From the NCBI GenBank assembly GCA_963825335.1, contig CAWGSP010000001.1:2418001-2482000 (forward strand): DNA of 64,000 nt, written 5' to 3'. Position 1 is the first letter of the stretch. Each line of letters starts with the position of its first letter. Shown piece after piece: positions 19,204 through 29,399 of the stretch. This DNA comes from Methanobacterium_B sp963825335. Its GTDB lineage: Archaea > Methanobacteriota > Methanobacteria > Methanobacteriales > Methanobacteriaceae. The position numbers and the translations under genes were made by a program. The notes under the pieces are model-generated. The model saw only the letters and a program-made list of their open reading frames with translations, made no database searches and was not told the DNA's origin.

Positions 19204-20175
19204 AAAACTCACTATGATTAATACCATATAAAGCATTATACGCAATTCATGCATTATTCATTCATAAATTACACCCAAATCATACCAAAATTGGAGCAAA
19301 TAAATAAAAAAACTATAATAAATTATGAAAGTGTAAATTTAGGATGGTTTATAATTCATTTAGGTTCCACTTAGTAATGGATGAATCAATATTAAGATTA
19401 TTAAAAGCATACTGCAAATATATTATGCCTGATTTTCAAATTGGACTTAAGATTTTTCTTAATTAACTAAAACATAAAAAAAATAAGCAAACAGTTCAAC
19501 TTTTTTTCTATGATAACATCTCCATGTCTATAGGAAGTACCAATACTACTTGAACCTGTTTGTTCCATTAAATCTACCATAGTCATGGAATAAATATTTT
19601 CAATCTATACTATCTTACAAGACAACTGTGCATTCTACACTAATTTTTATACTGGCAGAATTCAATATCCGCAATTATCATAGTTTACACTATGATCTTG
19701 TAAATTCTTATTTCTAAATTCCCTAATTTTTTATTTGGTTATAGTATAATATAACGATATATGCAGCTAATTAAGCGTTCAATAAACATATGCTCTACTA
19801 ATTTAACTTGCAAAATAATGAATAGAGTAACTAGCAATAAATAATAATCTAAGCACATATTATCAAGAAGAGTGGTATGCAAGCAAATACTATATTGAAG
19901 TCAATAGTTTCATTCTGAGTAATTATAAAGATTTGAAGTAAATTCTTAAATCAATTAAACATTTCAACATCATTAATTATTTTTTTTTATCTAAAAATAA
20001 ACTATTTATTTAGATTATCAAGATACAATACCGTAAATCTTCTTTTTATACATAGAACACATACTAAACAATTCCATTATTTATATTTTTTATTATAATT
20101 TTTCAGTAGATCACAAATAATGGTTTTTAATCTTCAATTATTTTTATTTCTTGAAAATTTTATATTAATTATTTC
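19204..20175. other. Long intergenic region, no intact gene
   Basis: Nearly 1 kb, AT-rich. The first 220 bases match the leader copied at 28980-29215. Near 19509-19590 the - strand has a short coding-like stretch (MEQTGSSSIGTSYRHGDVI) without a start context or length, probably debris. Confidence 0.45.
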
Positions 20176-20189
20176 AGACCACCTGGTCT
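20176..20189 (+). promoter_or_regulatory. Palindromic operator overlapping TATA of the tetR unit
   Basis: AGACCACCTGGTCT is an inverted repeat with 6-base arms and a CC centre. It abuts a TATATAG element (about 20190) and lies about 80 bases before the regulator's start, so autorepression is likely. Confidence 0.6.
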
Positions 20190-20268
20190 TATATAGTACT
20201 TATTCCATAAATAATAATTGAAAATATTGGGATATTCAATGTTTAAAACATTAACAGAGGTTATAAAA

Positions 20269-20874
20269 ATGAATGAAAATTCATTTAAAAGGAAAAATAA
20301 ACTCATTGAAGCTGCTTTAGATGAGTTTTCAGCCCATAGCTACGAAAACGCTTCACTGAACAAAATCATCAAAAATGCTGGTATAAGCAAAGGTCTTTTC
20401 TATTACCACTTTGAAAATAAAAAGTCTCTTTATTCATTCATACTGGAAACTGCAGCGGGAAATCAAGTTCAATTTATAAATAAAAATATGAGAGAACAAA
20501 TGTTAACTGATAAAGATATTTTTGAAGATTTAAAACTACAATTTGAAATTTCGGGGAAATTTGCAGCGGAAAACCCCAAATATTACAAATTTATCACCAT
20601 GTTTTTAAAAGAGAATTCAAATGAAATAAATAATGATTTAAAAAGTGCAGCTGAAGGTAGTAATGATTTATTGCTAGAACAACTGATAAAAAATGCCACA
20701 AAAAACGGAGATTTTAATCAACGGTTTTCAAAGGAATTCATAATGAAAATAATGCGTTATTTATTTAAAAATTATTTTGAGATATTTAATGAAGAAGGGG
20801 ATTATGAATTGGAGAATATTCTTAAAAATGCAAAAAACTTTGTAGACTTTCTAAAATATGGATTGGGCAACTAA
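20269..20874 (+). CDS. TetR-family transcriptional regulator
   Basis: A 201-residue regulator. The DNA-binding part is typical: 'KLIEAALDEFSAHSYENASLNKIIKNAGISKGLFYYHFENKKSLY' spans residues about 8-52 with the recognition helix at GLFYYHF. The rest is a helical ligand-binding domain ending in FVDFLKYGLGN. AGAGGTTAT sits before the ATG at 20269; an upstream TTG in frame lacks a ribosome site. It is followed after 12 bases by the alpha/beta hydrolase, so the two form an operon, and a palindrome at 20176 is its probable operator. Ligand unknown. Confidence 0.92.
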   Translation: MNENSFKRKNKLIEAALDEFSAHSYENASLNKIIKNAGISKGLFYYHFENKKSLYSFILETAAGNQVQFINKNMREQMLTDKDIFEDLKLQFEISGKFAAENPKYYKFITMFLKENSNEINNDLKSAAEGSNDLLLEQLIKNATKNGDFNQRFSKEFIMKIMRYLFKNYFEIFNEEGDYELENILKNAKNFVDFLKYGLGN

Positions 20875-20886
20875 GAAGGACTTGAT

Positions 20887-21783
20887 ATGAGTAATAAACA
20901 AAAATATACTAAAAATTCAGTAATTTCTAAAGATGGTACAATCATTGGTTACAGGCAGATGGGCACTGGTCCAGGTATTATTTTATTGCATGGAGGTGCA
21001 AAGGCATCTCAAACTTTGATGCAACTTGGTATCACTCTGTCTGATGAATTCACAGTGTACATTCCCGACCGTCGTGGTCGCGGTTTAAGCGGACCTTTTG
21101 GCGATGATTATGGTCTACAAAGGGAAGTTGAAGATATAGATGCAATTATTAAAAAAACCGGTGCACATTATGTTTTTGGTACAGCAACAGGTGCCATTAT
21201 TGCATTGCAATCAGCTCTTTATTTGCCTATAATCCGTAAAGTTGTCCTTTTTGAACCACCATTTTATGTAAATGAAGATGAAATGAACAATTTCAACGAT
21301 ATTGGTAAACGTTACGATCAATATGTATCTCAAGGCAATTTGAGCATGGCAATGGTGACTAGCAGTGAAATAGCAACCAAAGTAAGTGGAGATGAACTTG
21401 AACCACCTTATCAATGGGTAAAATACATACCAAATATAATATTGAGACTAATTTTTATAATTGTAATGGAATTAGATTCAAGGATGATTAAAGAAGGTGA
21501 TATAACTCTTAAAGATCTTATACCCACATTTCATAATGATGTAGTGCTTGTTAATGAAACTAAAGGGACAATTGACAACTTCAAAGAAGTATCTGCAGAT
21601 GTGTTGTTAATCAATGGCAGTAAAACATTTTTATTTCTGAAACACAGCATAGATGCTTTAAATGATGTATTACCTCATGTAGAACATATTGAAGTTCAAG
21701 GTATTGATCACGCGGCTGCAGAAGATGCAACTGGCAAACCAGAAATCATTGCACAAGAAATAAAACGTTTTATAAAAAAATAA
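20887..21783 (+). CDS. Alpha/beta hydrolase-fold protein lacking the nucleophile serine
   Basis: A 298-residue alpha/beta hydrolase. The oxyanion HGGAK loop (35-39), the strand PDRRGRGLSG (60-69) and the catalytic His of GIDHAAAED near residue 275 are present. The nucleophile elbow, which reads GxSxG in active members, is here G-T-A-T-G at residues 98-102, with Ala100 where Ser belongs (GCA; TCA would be one base away). It is therefore either inactive as an esterase, a ligand-binding relative or recently mutated. AAGGA precedes the ATG and the gene is co-transcribed with the TetR gene, so its substrate is probably the regulator's ligand. Confidence 0.85.
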   Translation: MSNKQKYTKNSVISKDGTIIGYRQMGTGPGIILLHGGAKASQTLMQLGITLSDEFTVYIPDRRGRGLSGPFGDDYGLQREVEDIDAIIKKTGAHYVFGTATGAIIALQSALYLPIIRKVVLFEPPFYVNEDEMNNFNDIGKRYDQYVSQGNLSMAMVTSSEIATKVSGDELEPPYQWVKYIPNIILRLIFIIVMELDSRMIKEGDITLKDLIPTFHNDVVLVNETKGTIDNFKEVSADVLLINGSKTFLFLKHSIDALNDVLPHVEHIEVQGIDHAAAEDATGKPEIIAQEIKRFIKK

Positions 21784-21937
21784 TAGCAATATTGAAGCTA
21801 AAACTTAATTTATCTTATTTCTATTTTTTTTTAAGTGTGAATGGTACTTTATCTTCAAATTCACAAATATATCTAACGAAATTTAAAAATTGTACAATTT
21901 TAGATATTATTTAATATAATTTTTCACTAGAATACAG

Positions 21938-22105
21938 GCAACACACCTTCATGATTTGGTTAGTAACCATTTTTATCAATTAAATGGAATTTTCACTCCA
22001 TTTATTTAACTACAGATACCATTTATCGTTAAAGTCGTTGACGATCACTATCTTCAAGCATATCACATAAATTTTCAATTGCATAATTTCTAATCATTTA
22101 ATAGA
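21938..22105. repeat. Dispersed repeat R1, long copy
   Basis: About 165 bases matching 35879-36040 at high identity, beginning with the CAACACACCTTCATGATTTG core. Only short broken frames are seen inside it. It sits between two unrelated convergent genes. Confidence 0.75.
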
Positions 22106-22207
22106 TTAAAAAACTCACAAGACAAATAATAAACCTAAAGATTCAAAAAAATTAATATAAAAAAAAATTAATTGTTTTTAAGATAAATATCTCTGACGTT
22201 ATACAAA

Positions 22208-22945
22208 TTATATGCTATGTGATAACTCCTTTATCTTCAGATTAGGGTTATCATTAAATAAACCTGTATGATATGCTATCACATTTTCTATATCAAATTC
22301 ACCGAACTTTTCAAGCCAACCTTTAATTATTTCAAGTTCCTTTTTACTCATGGCTTCTCTGTGTGTTACAACAAGCTCATCACCCTCAATATTTAAGGCA
22401 TCTCCCACAATCAGGCTTTTAGATTCTTTATGGTAGATACAGATGTGTCCTGGTGTGTGTCCTGGTGTGTGAATAACTACAATTCCTCCACCATAATCCA
22501 GTTCACCATCAGCTAGATCTCCATCCACCTTTACAGAGGTATTTTCAATCATGTCCAAAACCTTTCGTTGTTCTTCATCAGGTAACATGTTAATTCGTTC
22601 CCTGATGTTTGAATTCTTAAACCTTAATATCTGTTTCTCACCCTGGATGTATGGTTTGTCGTTGGTGTGAGCAAAAACTTTAACATTATTCAGTTCATCA
22701 ACTATGCTGTTAATTCCGCATATATGGTCAATATCTTGATGTGTGACTATTATGGTATCTATTTTATCAAAGGGTATACCTGCTTTATCCATTTCATCTT
22801 TAATTAATGGTATACTGTCTGATATTCCTGCGTCAATCAGGACAACATGTTCATCATCCCATATGACTGTGGGATAGATAGTTCCTGTTGTTCCCATAAG
22901 TTTCATTGGTATTTCTAACATTTCTATATTATCTACTATTTTCAT
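22208..22945 (-). CDS. MBL-fold metallo-hydrolase
   Basis: A 245-residue metallo-beta-lactamase-fold enzyme. Metal ligands: HQDIDH near residue 70, the TPGHTPGH strand near 163-170 with GDALN after it, and AYHTG near the C-terminus. All binuclear-site residues appear present, so it should be an active hydrolase with unknown substrate. It follows the broken aldo/keto reductase on the same strand, 40 bases after its end, and was probably in one operon with it. The start follows GGAGTGAAG. Confidence 0.87.
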   Translation of the reverse strand: MKIVDNIEMLEIPMKLMGTTGTIYPTVIWDDEHVVLIDAGISDSIPLIKDEMDKAGIPFDKIDTIIVTHQDIDHICGINSIVDELNNVKVFAHTNDKPYIQGEKQILRFKNSNIRERINMLPDEEQRKVLDMIENTSVKVDGDLADGELDYGGGIVVIHTPGHTPGHICIYHKESKSLIVGDALNIEGDELVVTHREAMSKKELEIIKGWLEKFGEFDIENVIAYHTGLFNDNPNLKIKELSHSI

Positions 22946-22984
22946 CTACTTCACTCCTTTTTTAGAGAAATTCAAAATATTAAA

Positions 22985-24192
22985 TTAATAATGTTCTTCA
23001 AGAAATCTCTTTCTTTTATCTAATCTTAATCCTACTGCTTTTATTTTATCTTGAAATCCCTCCCCTTCCATATCACATGCAACTTCCTTTAAATATTTTG
23101 GTATATCAATTTTTTGAGGACTTAATTCTATGCATTTCCCACATTCGTTACATAATCCTGCGTATGATGGATTATCACTCATAGCCCCACCTAAAACAGT
23201 TAAATATAGGTAATCTGGTGCAGAATTATTATACATTTGTTTCTGATTGTATAATGTGAAAGATTGAGGTATATCCACATTCTGAGGGCAAGGTAAGCAA
23301 TAACCACATGCAGTGCAATTACCTTTATCTCCTTTCATAAACCTGTTTTACCTCTTGGTATAGCTTCAATTCAGCCTCAGGAATGGAATTAGGCAGAGTT
23401 TCATTAGCCACATTAATGTTTTCTTTGACTTCATCTAATGTTTCCATACCTGAAAGTACACTGGTAACTTCATGGTGGTTTAAAACCCATCTTAAAGCCC
23501 ATTCTGCAGTTGTTCTTTTAACTGATGATTTTTTCCAACCCTCATAGCATCTGTTGGTGCCTCACCAGCTAGTAATCCTCCTTTCAATGGACCCATCACG
23601 AATATGGTTACACCTTGACTGGCTGTGTATTGTAAACCTTCGGTTCCTGCTTGACTATGTTCATCTAAGAAGTTAAGTTGAATTAAACAAGCATCCCAAT
23701 GTTAACTATCTACAATTTTCTTAAAAGCTTCTTTACTATCATGGAACGAAAATCCAATATATTTAATTTTACCACTATCTCTTTTAGACTCTAAAAATTC
23801 TAGAATACCTAATTCTCGAAGTCGTAGGAAACTTCCCCATGATAAGTTATGAATAAGGTAATAATCTATACAATCAGTTAGTAGTTTATGTAGTTGTGAT
23901 TCGAAATATTTCTCTATATCCTCAATCCGTTTAATGGACCAAGCAGGTACTTTTGTGCAGATATTGACTTTGTCTCGATACTTATCTGTTAGTATTTCAC
24001 CAAGGAATGATTCACTACATCCTTCATGATAAAGCAACGCCGTATCTATGAAATTAACTCCATGATCTACGGCATAATAGATCACTTCTTGAGCTTTGGT
24101 TTTATCGATTTGTCCATCGATTAGGGGTAGTCTCTTGGCTCCAAAACCTAAGCAGATATTAATTAACCATTACTTGTCTTTCTCATTTGCAT
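22985..24192 (-). pseudogene. Decayed aldo/keto reductase-ferredoxin fusion
   Basis: The same 400-residue architecture as the intact gene at 14460-15668 can be followed from an ATG at 24192 (MQMRKTSNG) to the stop at 22985, but the frame is lost at least three times (near 24163, 23545 and 23335) and a TAA replaces the Tyr codon at 23699-23701. The fourth Cys of the last iron-sulfur site is also replaced (GKCIELSP for GKCIKACP). The barrel strands, DTALLYHEGC and the first CTACGYCLPCP set are still readable. Several independent lesions mean real decay, not sequencing error. The C-terminal 117 residues remain open. Confidence 0.88.
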
Positions 24193-24217
24193 GATTTTCA
24201 CTTCTATAAAATATTTT

Positions 24218-25636
24218 TTAAGACTCGTTAATTTTTTTTACTTTGATGAATTGTGACATGATTATTCCTAAAAAGAATATTATAACTATTACATAGAAGG
24301 AATTCAACAGGCCACTTGTTAATTGTTCTACACTTAAAGCATTGGTTGCCCCCATCAACAGGATGAGACCAAATATGGCTGTACCTACAGATGTGTTGAG
24401 GTTGCTGTTGGTACTTCTAATTGCAGAAGCATCTGGTTGTCTATCATGGCTGATGTCTGAAAAGGCATAGGTAGAACCATGGGGTGCAATAATCCCTAGT
24501 CCTAGTCCAATCGTTGCTACTCCTAGTATTATATGTAAAAAACTCGGATGTGAACTGAATACACTGATTAAATATATACTTCCAATTAAACAAACTGTAA
24601 AACCCAGTGTTATGATGTAGCGTGGCTGGAATCTGCCTGAAATTTTACCTGTTGTAAAGGTTATAATAAACATTGGGAAGGCCATGGCTGCAAATATATA
24701 ACCTGTAATTAAAGCATTGTATCCTAAAACTGATTGTACATAAACTGGTATAACAAAACGAATACCACTAATGACTGAACCATACAAGAACAGGAAGATA
24801 TTACCCAAAACAAATGATCTAATTGTTAATATCCTTATATCAACCAGAGGATGTTTATCCTTTTTTATTCTACTTCTCTGATCGATGTAGAACACAACTA
24901 AAAGGATAATTCCTGCTAACATGATATACGGCCCAATATGCAATGTGTAAGAGTTGTTAAGTAATATTAAACCGTAAACCAGGAAAATTATGCCCAGTGC
25001 AGAGTTGATTCCTCCGACTATGTTAATTTGTGACCAGTTCATGGTTGCAGGAAATGCTGGTATGTATCTTGAAAATATTAATATTGAAAGTATTATGAGA
25101 AATTCCAATCCGAATGCATACCTCCAACTGAGATAAGTGGTTAAAAAACCACCAATGAAAGGTCCGATTACAAGTCCTAAAGATGCTACAGAACCAGATA
25201 TACCCAGTGCAGTTGCTCTTTTATTACCTGTGTAACTGCCGATTACTATGGAGTACATGGATACCCACATCAGTGCTCCACCAACACCTTCCAATATGGA
25301 CCATCCCACTAGGAGCATGGTGCTGTTTATGCTTGAAGCTGCAACAAGATTACCTACTCCAAAAATAAGCGCCCCTATGAGAAATGTTTTTCTCCTTCCT
25401 AAAACCTTTTGTATTTCACCTGTAAGCAGGGTTAAACTCGCAAGAACCAGTGCATAAACAACAATAATATTCTGAATTGTTACAACCGTTGTATTTAGAT
25501 CATGAACCAAGTTCGTTATTGAAACATTTAAAAAACTTAGATCGATACTGATTATAAAAGCAGCTAAAGTGACAATTATTAAAGGAAACCAACCAACATG
25601 TGGTTTCTTGTTAACAACAACATTTGTATCACTCAA
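24218..25636 (-). CDS. MFS drug-type exporter, DHA2 family
   Basis: A 472-residue, 14-helix exporter. The helix 1 motif DLSFLNVSITNL, the A motif in shortened form (GEIQKVLGRRKTF) and the helix 5 antiporter motif GLVIGPFIGG are visible. Substrate unknown. The start is TTG at 25636 with GGGAG about nine bases upstream; the stop of the MarR gene (TGA, 25638-25640) lies just two bases before it, so the two are translationally coupled. The pairing with MarR suggests induction by the exported compound. Confidence 0.9.
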   Translation of the reverse strand: MSDTNVVVNKKPHVGWFPLIIVTLAAFIISIDLSFLNVSITNLVHDLNTTVVTIQNIIVVYALVLASLTLLTGEIQKVLGRRKTFLIGALIFGVGNLVAASSINSTMLLVGWSILEGVGGALMWVSMYSIVIGSYTGNKRATALGISGSVASLGLVIGPFIGGFLTTYLSWRYAFGLEFLIILSILIFSRYIPAFPATMNWSQINIVGGINSALGIIFLVYGLILLNNSYTLHIGPYIMLAGIILLVVFYIDQRSRIKKDKHPLVDIRILTIRSFVLGNIFLFLYGSVISGIRFVIPVYVQSVLGYNALITGYIFAAMAFPMFIITFTTGKISGRFQPRYIITLGFTVCLIGSIYLISVFSSHPSFLHIILGVATIGLGLGIIAPHGSTYAFSDISHDRQPDASAIRSTNSNLNTSVGTAIFGLILLMGATNALSVEQLTSGLLNSFYVIVIIFFLGIIMSQFIKVKKINES

Positions 25637-25637
25637 T

Positions 25638-26081
25638 TCAAAGCACTCCCTGAATTTTTAAAACAGTTTTTTTAATTATTTCAATGCTCTTACCCAGTTC
25701 TTCAAGCTCATCATGAGTTAAGGGACTAAATAATTGATTCACAGCTTCTTTAACTTTTATATTAGAGTTTTTTATGAGATCTTTTCCCTCAGCTGTCAAA
25801 GCGATCCTGAGTACTCTGCGGTCATTTTCATCTGGGACTCTTTCAAGTAGGCCATCATTTACTAATTGATCAATTCGGGGTGTGATTTGGGTTTTTGAAA
25901 TGTTTAATGTCTTTGCAAGTGCGGACATTGATCGATTATCATATTGATCGATCAGTAACAGCCAAAAAAATGTCTTCATAAATTTTTTTCCAGATAAATT
26001 GAGTAATTCCCTATTAAAAAGTTTTATGTAAAGTATCGAATCTTCCAACATCTCCTCTATCAATTTCCCAGATTTTTCCAT
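25638..26081 (-). CDS. MarR-family transcriptional regulator
   Basis: A 147-residue winged-helix regulator: 'LAKTLNISKTQITPRIDQLVNDGLLERVPDENDRRVLRIALTAEG' (about 62-106) contains the helix-turn-helix and the DxRxxR-type wing (DENDRR). Flanking helices form the dimer. The ATG at 26081 is nine bases after GAGGTG; the GTG inside that ribosome site is not a likely start. It is the first gene of an operon with the exporter. Inverted repeats at 26136-26174 are a probable binding site. Confidence 0.92.
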   Translation of the reverse strand: MEKSGKLIEEMLEDSILYIKLFNRELLNLSGKKFMKTFFWLLLIDQYDNRSMSALAKTLNISKTQITPRIDQLVNDGLLERVPDENDRRVLRIALTAEGKDLIKNSNIKVKEAVNQLFSPLTHDELEELGKSIEIIKKTVLKIQGVL

Positions 26082-26135
26082 AATATCAAACACCTCTATA
26101 TAATATTTGAGTTGATCTGTAACTAGTTATAATAA

Positions 26136-26174
26136 ATAGTACAGTTATATGGACTATACATTTAACTGAACTAT
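26136..26174 (-). promoter_or_regulatory. Inverted repeat upstream of the marR-exporter operon
   Basis: ATAGTACAGTTA (26136-26147) and TAACTGAACTAT (26163-26174) pair at 11 of 12 positions across a 15-base spacer, and TAACTAGTTA (near 26120) is a further 10-base palindrome. They lie 40-95 bases before the regulator start. Confidence 0.6.
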
Positions 26175-26428
26175 GCATAAAAGTAGACTATTAAAGTATT
26201 TAAATGTTTGGTCTAAAATATTAATACTAACTATTACTCTAAAACGTGAAAGATGTAATAATATTAAACCAATAAAAACGAAACCTACTGCTTCGCGATG
26301 CAAATTGTAGAGGATTAAAATTAGATACATTATGGTAACTTAATGACTTTCTACAAGTAATATAATTATAATACTAATTACTGGAATTTCATGAAATATA
26401 AAGAGTCGTCAAAATAGTAATTCATGGT

Positions 26429-26645
26429 TCATATCATAGTTTTTCCTTCTTTATATGCTGGACCGATTATAGTTCCCAATTCCCAGTATTTTGCGTTAGC
26501 TGAAGTGAATAATAATGGGTTATCTTTTTAAAATCTAATTTTCCATCATTATGCATTCGTGGTTTACATATGTTTCTATGATTTCACCTATGAAGATGTC
26601 ACGACCTGGGAGATCAACTGATAGCAATATCCTGTGTATCATCCG
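26429..26645 (-). pseudogene. C-terminal remnant of a flavin reductase-family protein
   Basis: On the minus strand the sequence still reads 'SVDLPGRDIFIGEIIETYVN' and then, after a TAG and a shift, 'SANAKYWELGTIIGPAYKEGK', ending at a TGA at 26429-26431. Both are hallmarks of the C-terminal half of DIM6/NTAB-type flavin reductases (flavoredoxins), which bind FMN in a split barrel. The N-terminal half is absent. It is non-functional debris. Confidence 0.7.
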
Positions 26646-27353
26646 AGTAATAACTACAATTTATAGTCATTTTTAACATAACTTTTTAAATAAGGTATTA
26701 TTTTAATTTTATTACATTCAAGTAAATATGCAGGCAAAATCCTTTATCAAAGTCAATAGTTTATATTTTTAGTTATTCATAGCCCATAATTTAAAAATTA
26801 AACTATTATTTTATTCTTCAATCATTTTTTTTGCATTCTTTCGTTAAACAATCAAAGTTTTAATTGATATCCATCTAACCAACCATTTATTATAGATTGT
26901 TTAGTTGCCACTTAGCTTAAAGGTCATTTATATGCTCTTAAATAGCAAGAGGAAACTTGGATTTAGGCCTTTTGAACCTTCTTCAAATGTGTATTTATAT
27001 AATTATTCATATTGCCAATGGCGATATCGAATCCATAACTGGTTATTATGCAAGCCTGCAAGCGAATAATCTTACAATCAATATTAAGAATATATCAAAT
27101 GTTAATTGAATCTATATCAGTTGGGCTAGTATTCAATAATAAATGGGTAGTTATGACAATTTTATTTATTGCTTTAGATGGAGTTAGTGTCTTATGAGTT
27201 ATGAATTATTGGAGTTATTGATAAACTCTAATTCCATGATGTGTTCATTCCAGAAAATTTATCAAACTTACCCCAACATTCTTTAAATGTAGTAAAGTGC
27301 TTAATATTTTTATAAAATTAAATTATTGTACTAGTTTGATTAAACAGTTAAAT
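26646..27353. other. Intergenic region with probable debris
   Basis: About 700 bases. Around 27041 it holds TTATTATGCAAGCCTGC, resembling a segment at 13992. A short frame reading GDIESITGYYASLQANNLT is seen near 27018-27075 but has no start or support. No intact gene. Confidence 0.4.
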
Positions 27354-28811
27354 TTATCCTCGGATTAGTTTTTTGAAAAATTTGAGTTCCTTGGTTGAAA
27401 TACCTTTCAATAATATGAGTATTATCATATAGACTATTGCTGATAGGGCTATGGTGATTAGTATCCCTACTACTGTCTTATGATGGATCGATATGATCAC
27501 AGAGGACATTAAAATGGATGCTAAAAGGCTTTTTAATATGAATCCAAAATTGAAGGTGATCTTGATATATTTCACGGAATAAAACAATGAAACTGCAAAT
27601 GCAAATCCATATGCAATTAATGTACTGATGGCAGCTGCGATTATACCATAATGAGGTACAAAAACAATATTTATTACAATATTGATAAGGGCTGCCAACA
27701 TCCACAGAGAGCCTATAATTTTTGTTTTCTTTTCTAATGCCAATACCTGACTGGTTATACCATAAACACCCAACAATAATGCACTTAACGCCACAAATGG
27801 TGTTACTAGATAACCATGCTGTGCTATGGCTGTGGTTGTTAAGAGGGTGAGTAGAGATTTTGATAGTAATGATAATCCCAAAACCGAAGGTATGGCCAAC
27901 AACATGAAATATTTGAGGGAATATTTCAAATGTTTTTCAACTTCCCTTATCTGGTTTCGATCGTAATAGGAAGATAATAAAGCCGGTAGAATAAAGGTGA
28001 ATGGAGCCATTAGCATGGTTATAATGTTACCCAGCGCATAGCCTGGAGAATAATATCCAACAAAAGCCGTGCCTAATACGATTCCAATAACATATTGATC
28101 ACTCATATTAACCATCCAACTTGATAAATTACCTGGAACAGTTGGTACACCAAATGAAAGGTATTCCCTTAAATTTTCGAACTTAGGAAACTTAAATCCA
28201 ATTTGCCTTACTATAAGTGAAAATGCGAGTATGAAAGTGATAAACTGTGCAATAATATATCCTGTTACAGCTCCAGAAATGTTATGACCCGATAATACTA
28301 GGAATGTCACCATAACTAACCCAAAATAGGTTTGTAACAACGAGAGTAACGAGAAAAGTTTCATCTGCTGAAGGATTCTGAAGTAGCTGAAAAATGATGT
28401 GCTCAAGATCCCGAACAAAATACTAACTGCAAGCAATCCTGCAACAGTAGTGTTACCATCAAAAAGAAGCCCTGCTATCTGTTTTGAAAGAATTAACAGT
28501 ATGAATAATGTAATTAAACCCATTATGAGTAATACTAAGGTTATTGTATAAAATCCTTCTTGTATTTCGTTTTTATCATTTTTTACAGCTAAAAATCGAA
28601 CCATGGTGTAGGGTAGTCCTAAATTTACGATTAAGGGTATAAATGCAAATGTTGCATTGAACAAGTTCCATACACCGTAATTCTGAGTTGTCAAATTTTT
28701 AGTCAGAACAGGCAATAAAATTAGGGAGCTCAGACTTATTAATATATTTGTAATTCCCACTAATCCGATTCTTTGCACAAAAAGTTTGTATTCATCCAAT
28801 AAGCTCACCAT
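27354..28811 (-). CDS. Polysaccharide/lipid flippase (Wzx-like, MATE/MVF superfamily)
   Basis: A 485-residue membrane protein with about 14 helices. The pattern 'VGITNILISLSSLILLPVLTKNLTTQNYGVWNLFN' near the N-terminus is characteristic of oligosaccharide flippases (RfbX/Wzx), as are the paired charged residues between helices. It would move lipid-linked sugars across the membrane for surface glycan or glycoprotein synthesis. No glycosyltransferases are adjacent, which is unusual for Wzx. The start at 28811 follows GCGGTTG only weakly. Directly upstream is a copied permease leader, which may supply its promoter. Confidence 0.85.
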   Translation of the reverse strand: MVSLLDEYKLFVQRIGLVGITNILISLSSLILLPVLTKNLTTQNYGVWNLFNATFAFIPLIVNLGLPYTMVRFLAVKNDKNEIQEGFYTITLVLLIMGLITLFILLILSKQIAGLLFDGNTTVAGLLAVSILFGILSTSFFSYFRILQQMKLFSLLSLLQTYFGLVMVTFLVLSGHNISGAVTGYIIAQFITFILAFSLIVRQIGFKFPKFENLREYLSFGVPTVPGNLSSWMVNMSDQYVIGIVLGTAFVGYYSPGYALGNIITMLMAPFTFILPALLSSYYDRNQIREVEKHLKYSLKYFMLLAIPSVLGLSLLSKSLLTLLTTTAIAQHGYLVTPFVALSALLLGVYGITSQVLALEKKTKIIGSLWMLAALINIVINIVFVPHYGIIAAAISTLIAYGFAFAVSLFYSVKYIKITFNFGFILKSLLASILMSSVIISIHHKTVVGILITIALSAIVYMIILILLKGISTKELKFFKKLIRG

Positions 28812-28914
28812 CAACCGCTAAAATACAATGTACCATAATCATTTGCCACCATCTGATGTATTATAAATTAAATCAAGAGAATTTCTATAAACCTTTAAAA
28901 TTAAGTTATGATTC

Positions 28915-29215
28915 TTACAATAGCAATTGAACTTCTTGTTTTGTTTATGAATGGATTTTTCACCACCAGTGATAAAAATGACATAAAACTCCCTCTATTA
29001 AACATTAAATAAAGAATTATACCCAATTCATGCATGATTAATTCCTAAATTACACCCAAATCATACCAAAATTAGCTGCAATACAAATAAAAAAAATATA
29101 ATAAATTACAAAGGAGTGATCGGGACAAGATTTTTGATTCATTTAAAGTTCAACTTGATAACGAATGGATCAATACCAAGTCAAATATTAAGCTTATCAA
29201 AAAAAGTCACTGCAA
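28915..29215 (-). pseudogene. Copied 5' end and leader of the MacB-type permease
   Basis: Bases 28920-29215 match 19140-19430 closely, including the N-terminal codons (reading in reverse: FxSLVVKNPF type strand, then the leader with CACCCAAATCATACCAAAATT). Only about 25 codons of the permease remain. It is a truncated duplicate, not a gene. Confidence 0.75.
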
Positions 29216-29399
29216 GTCCCTTGTATCTGATGATTCCAATAGTCATATACGAAAGTATGAAGAGAATCGAAAATTTTAGTATATTCATTATAAATTCTTT
29301 TAAAGTCTTTCTTAGTCGAGATCAGCAGTGATTCACATACCCCATGAAATACAAAACCCCTCAAATTCGGAATAAATGAAGAAAAAATTGAAGAATATA

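Noticed and set aside
20218..20268. Longer TetR start at a TTG
   Set aside because: No ribosome site before it, whereas AGAGGTTAT fits the ATG at 20269.
29116..29331. A 71-residue plus-strand frame
   Set aside because: It lies in the copied permease leader, begins inside a duplicated non-coding segment and has no coding pattern.
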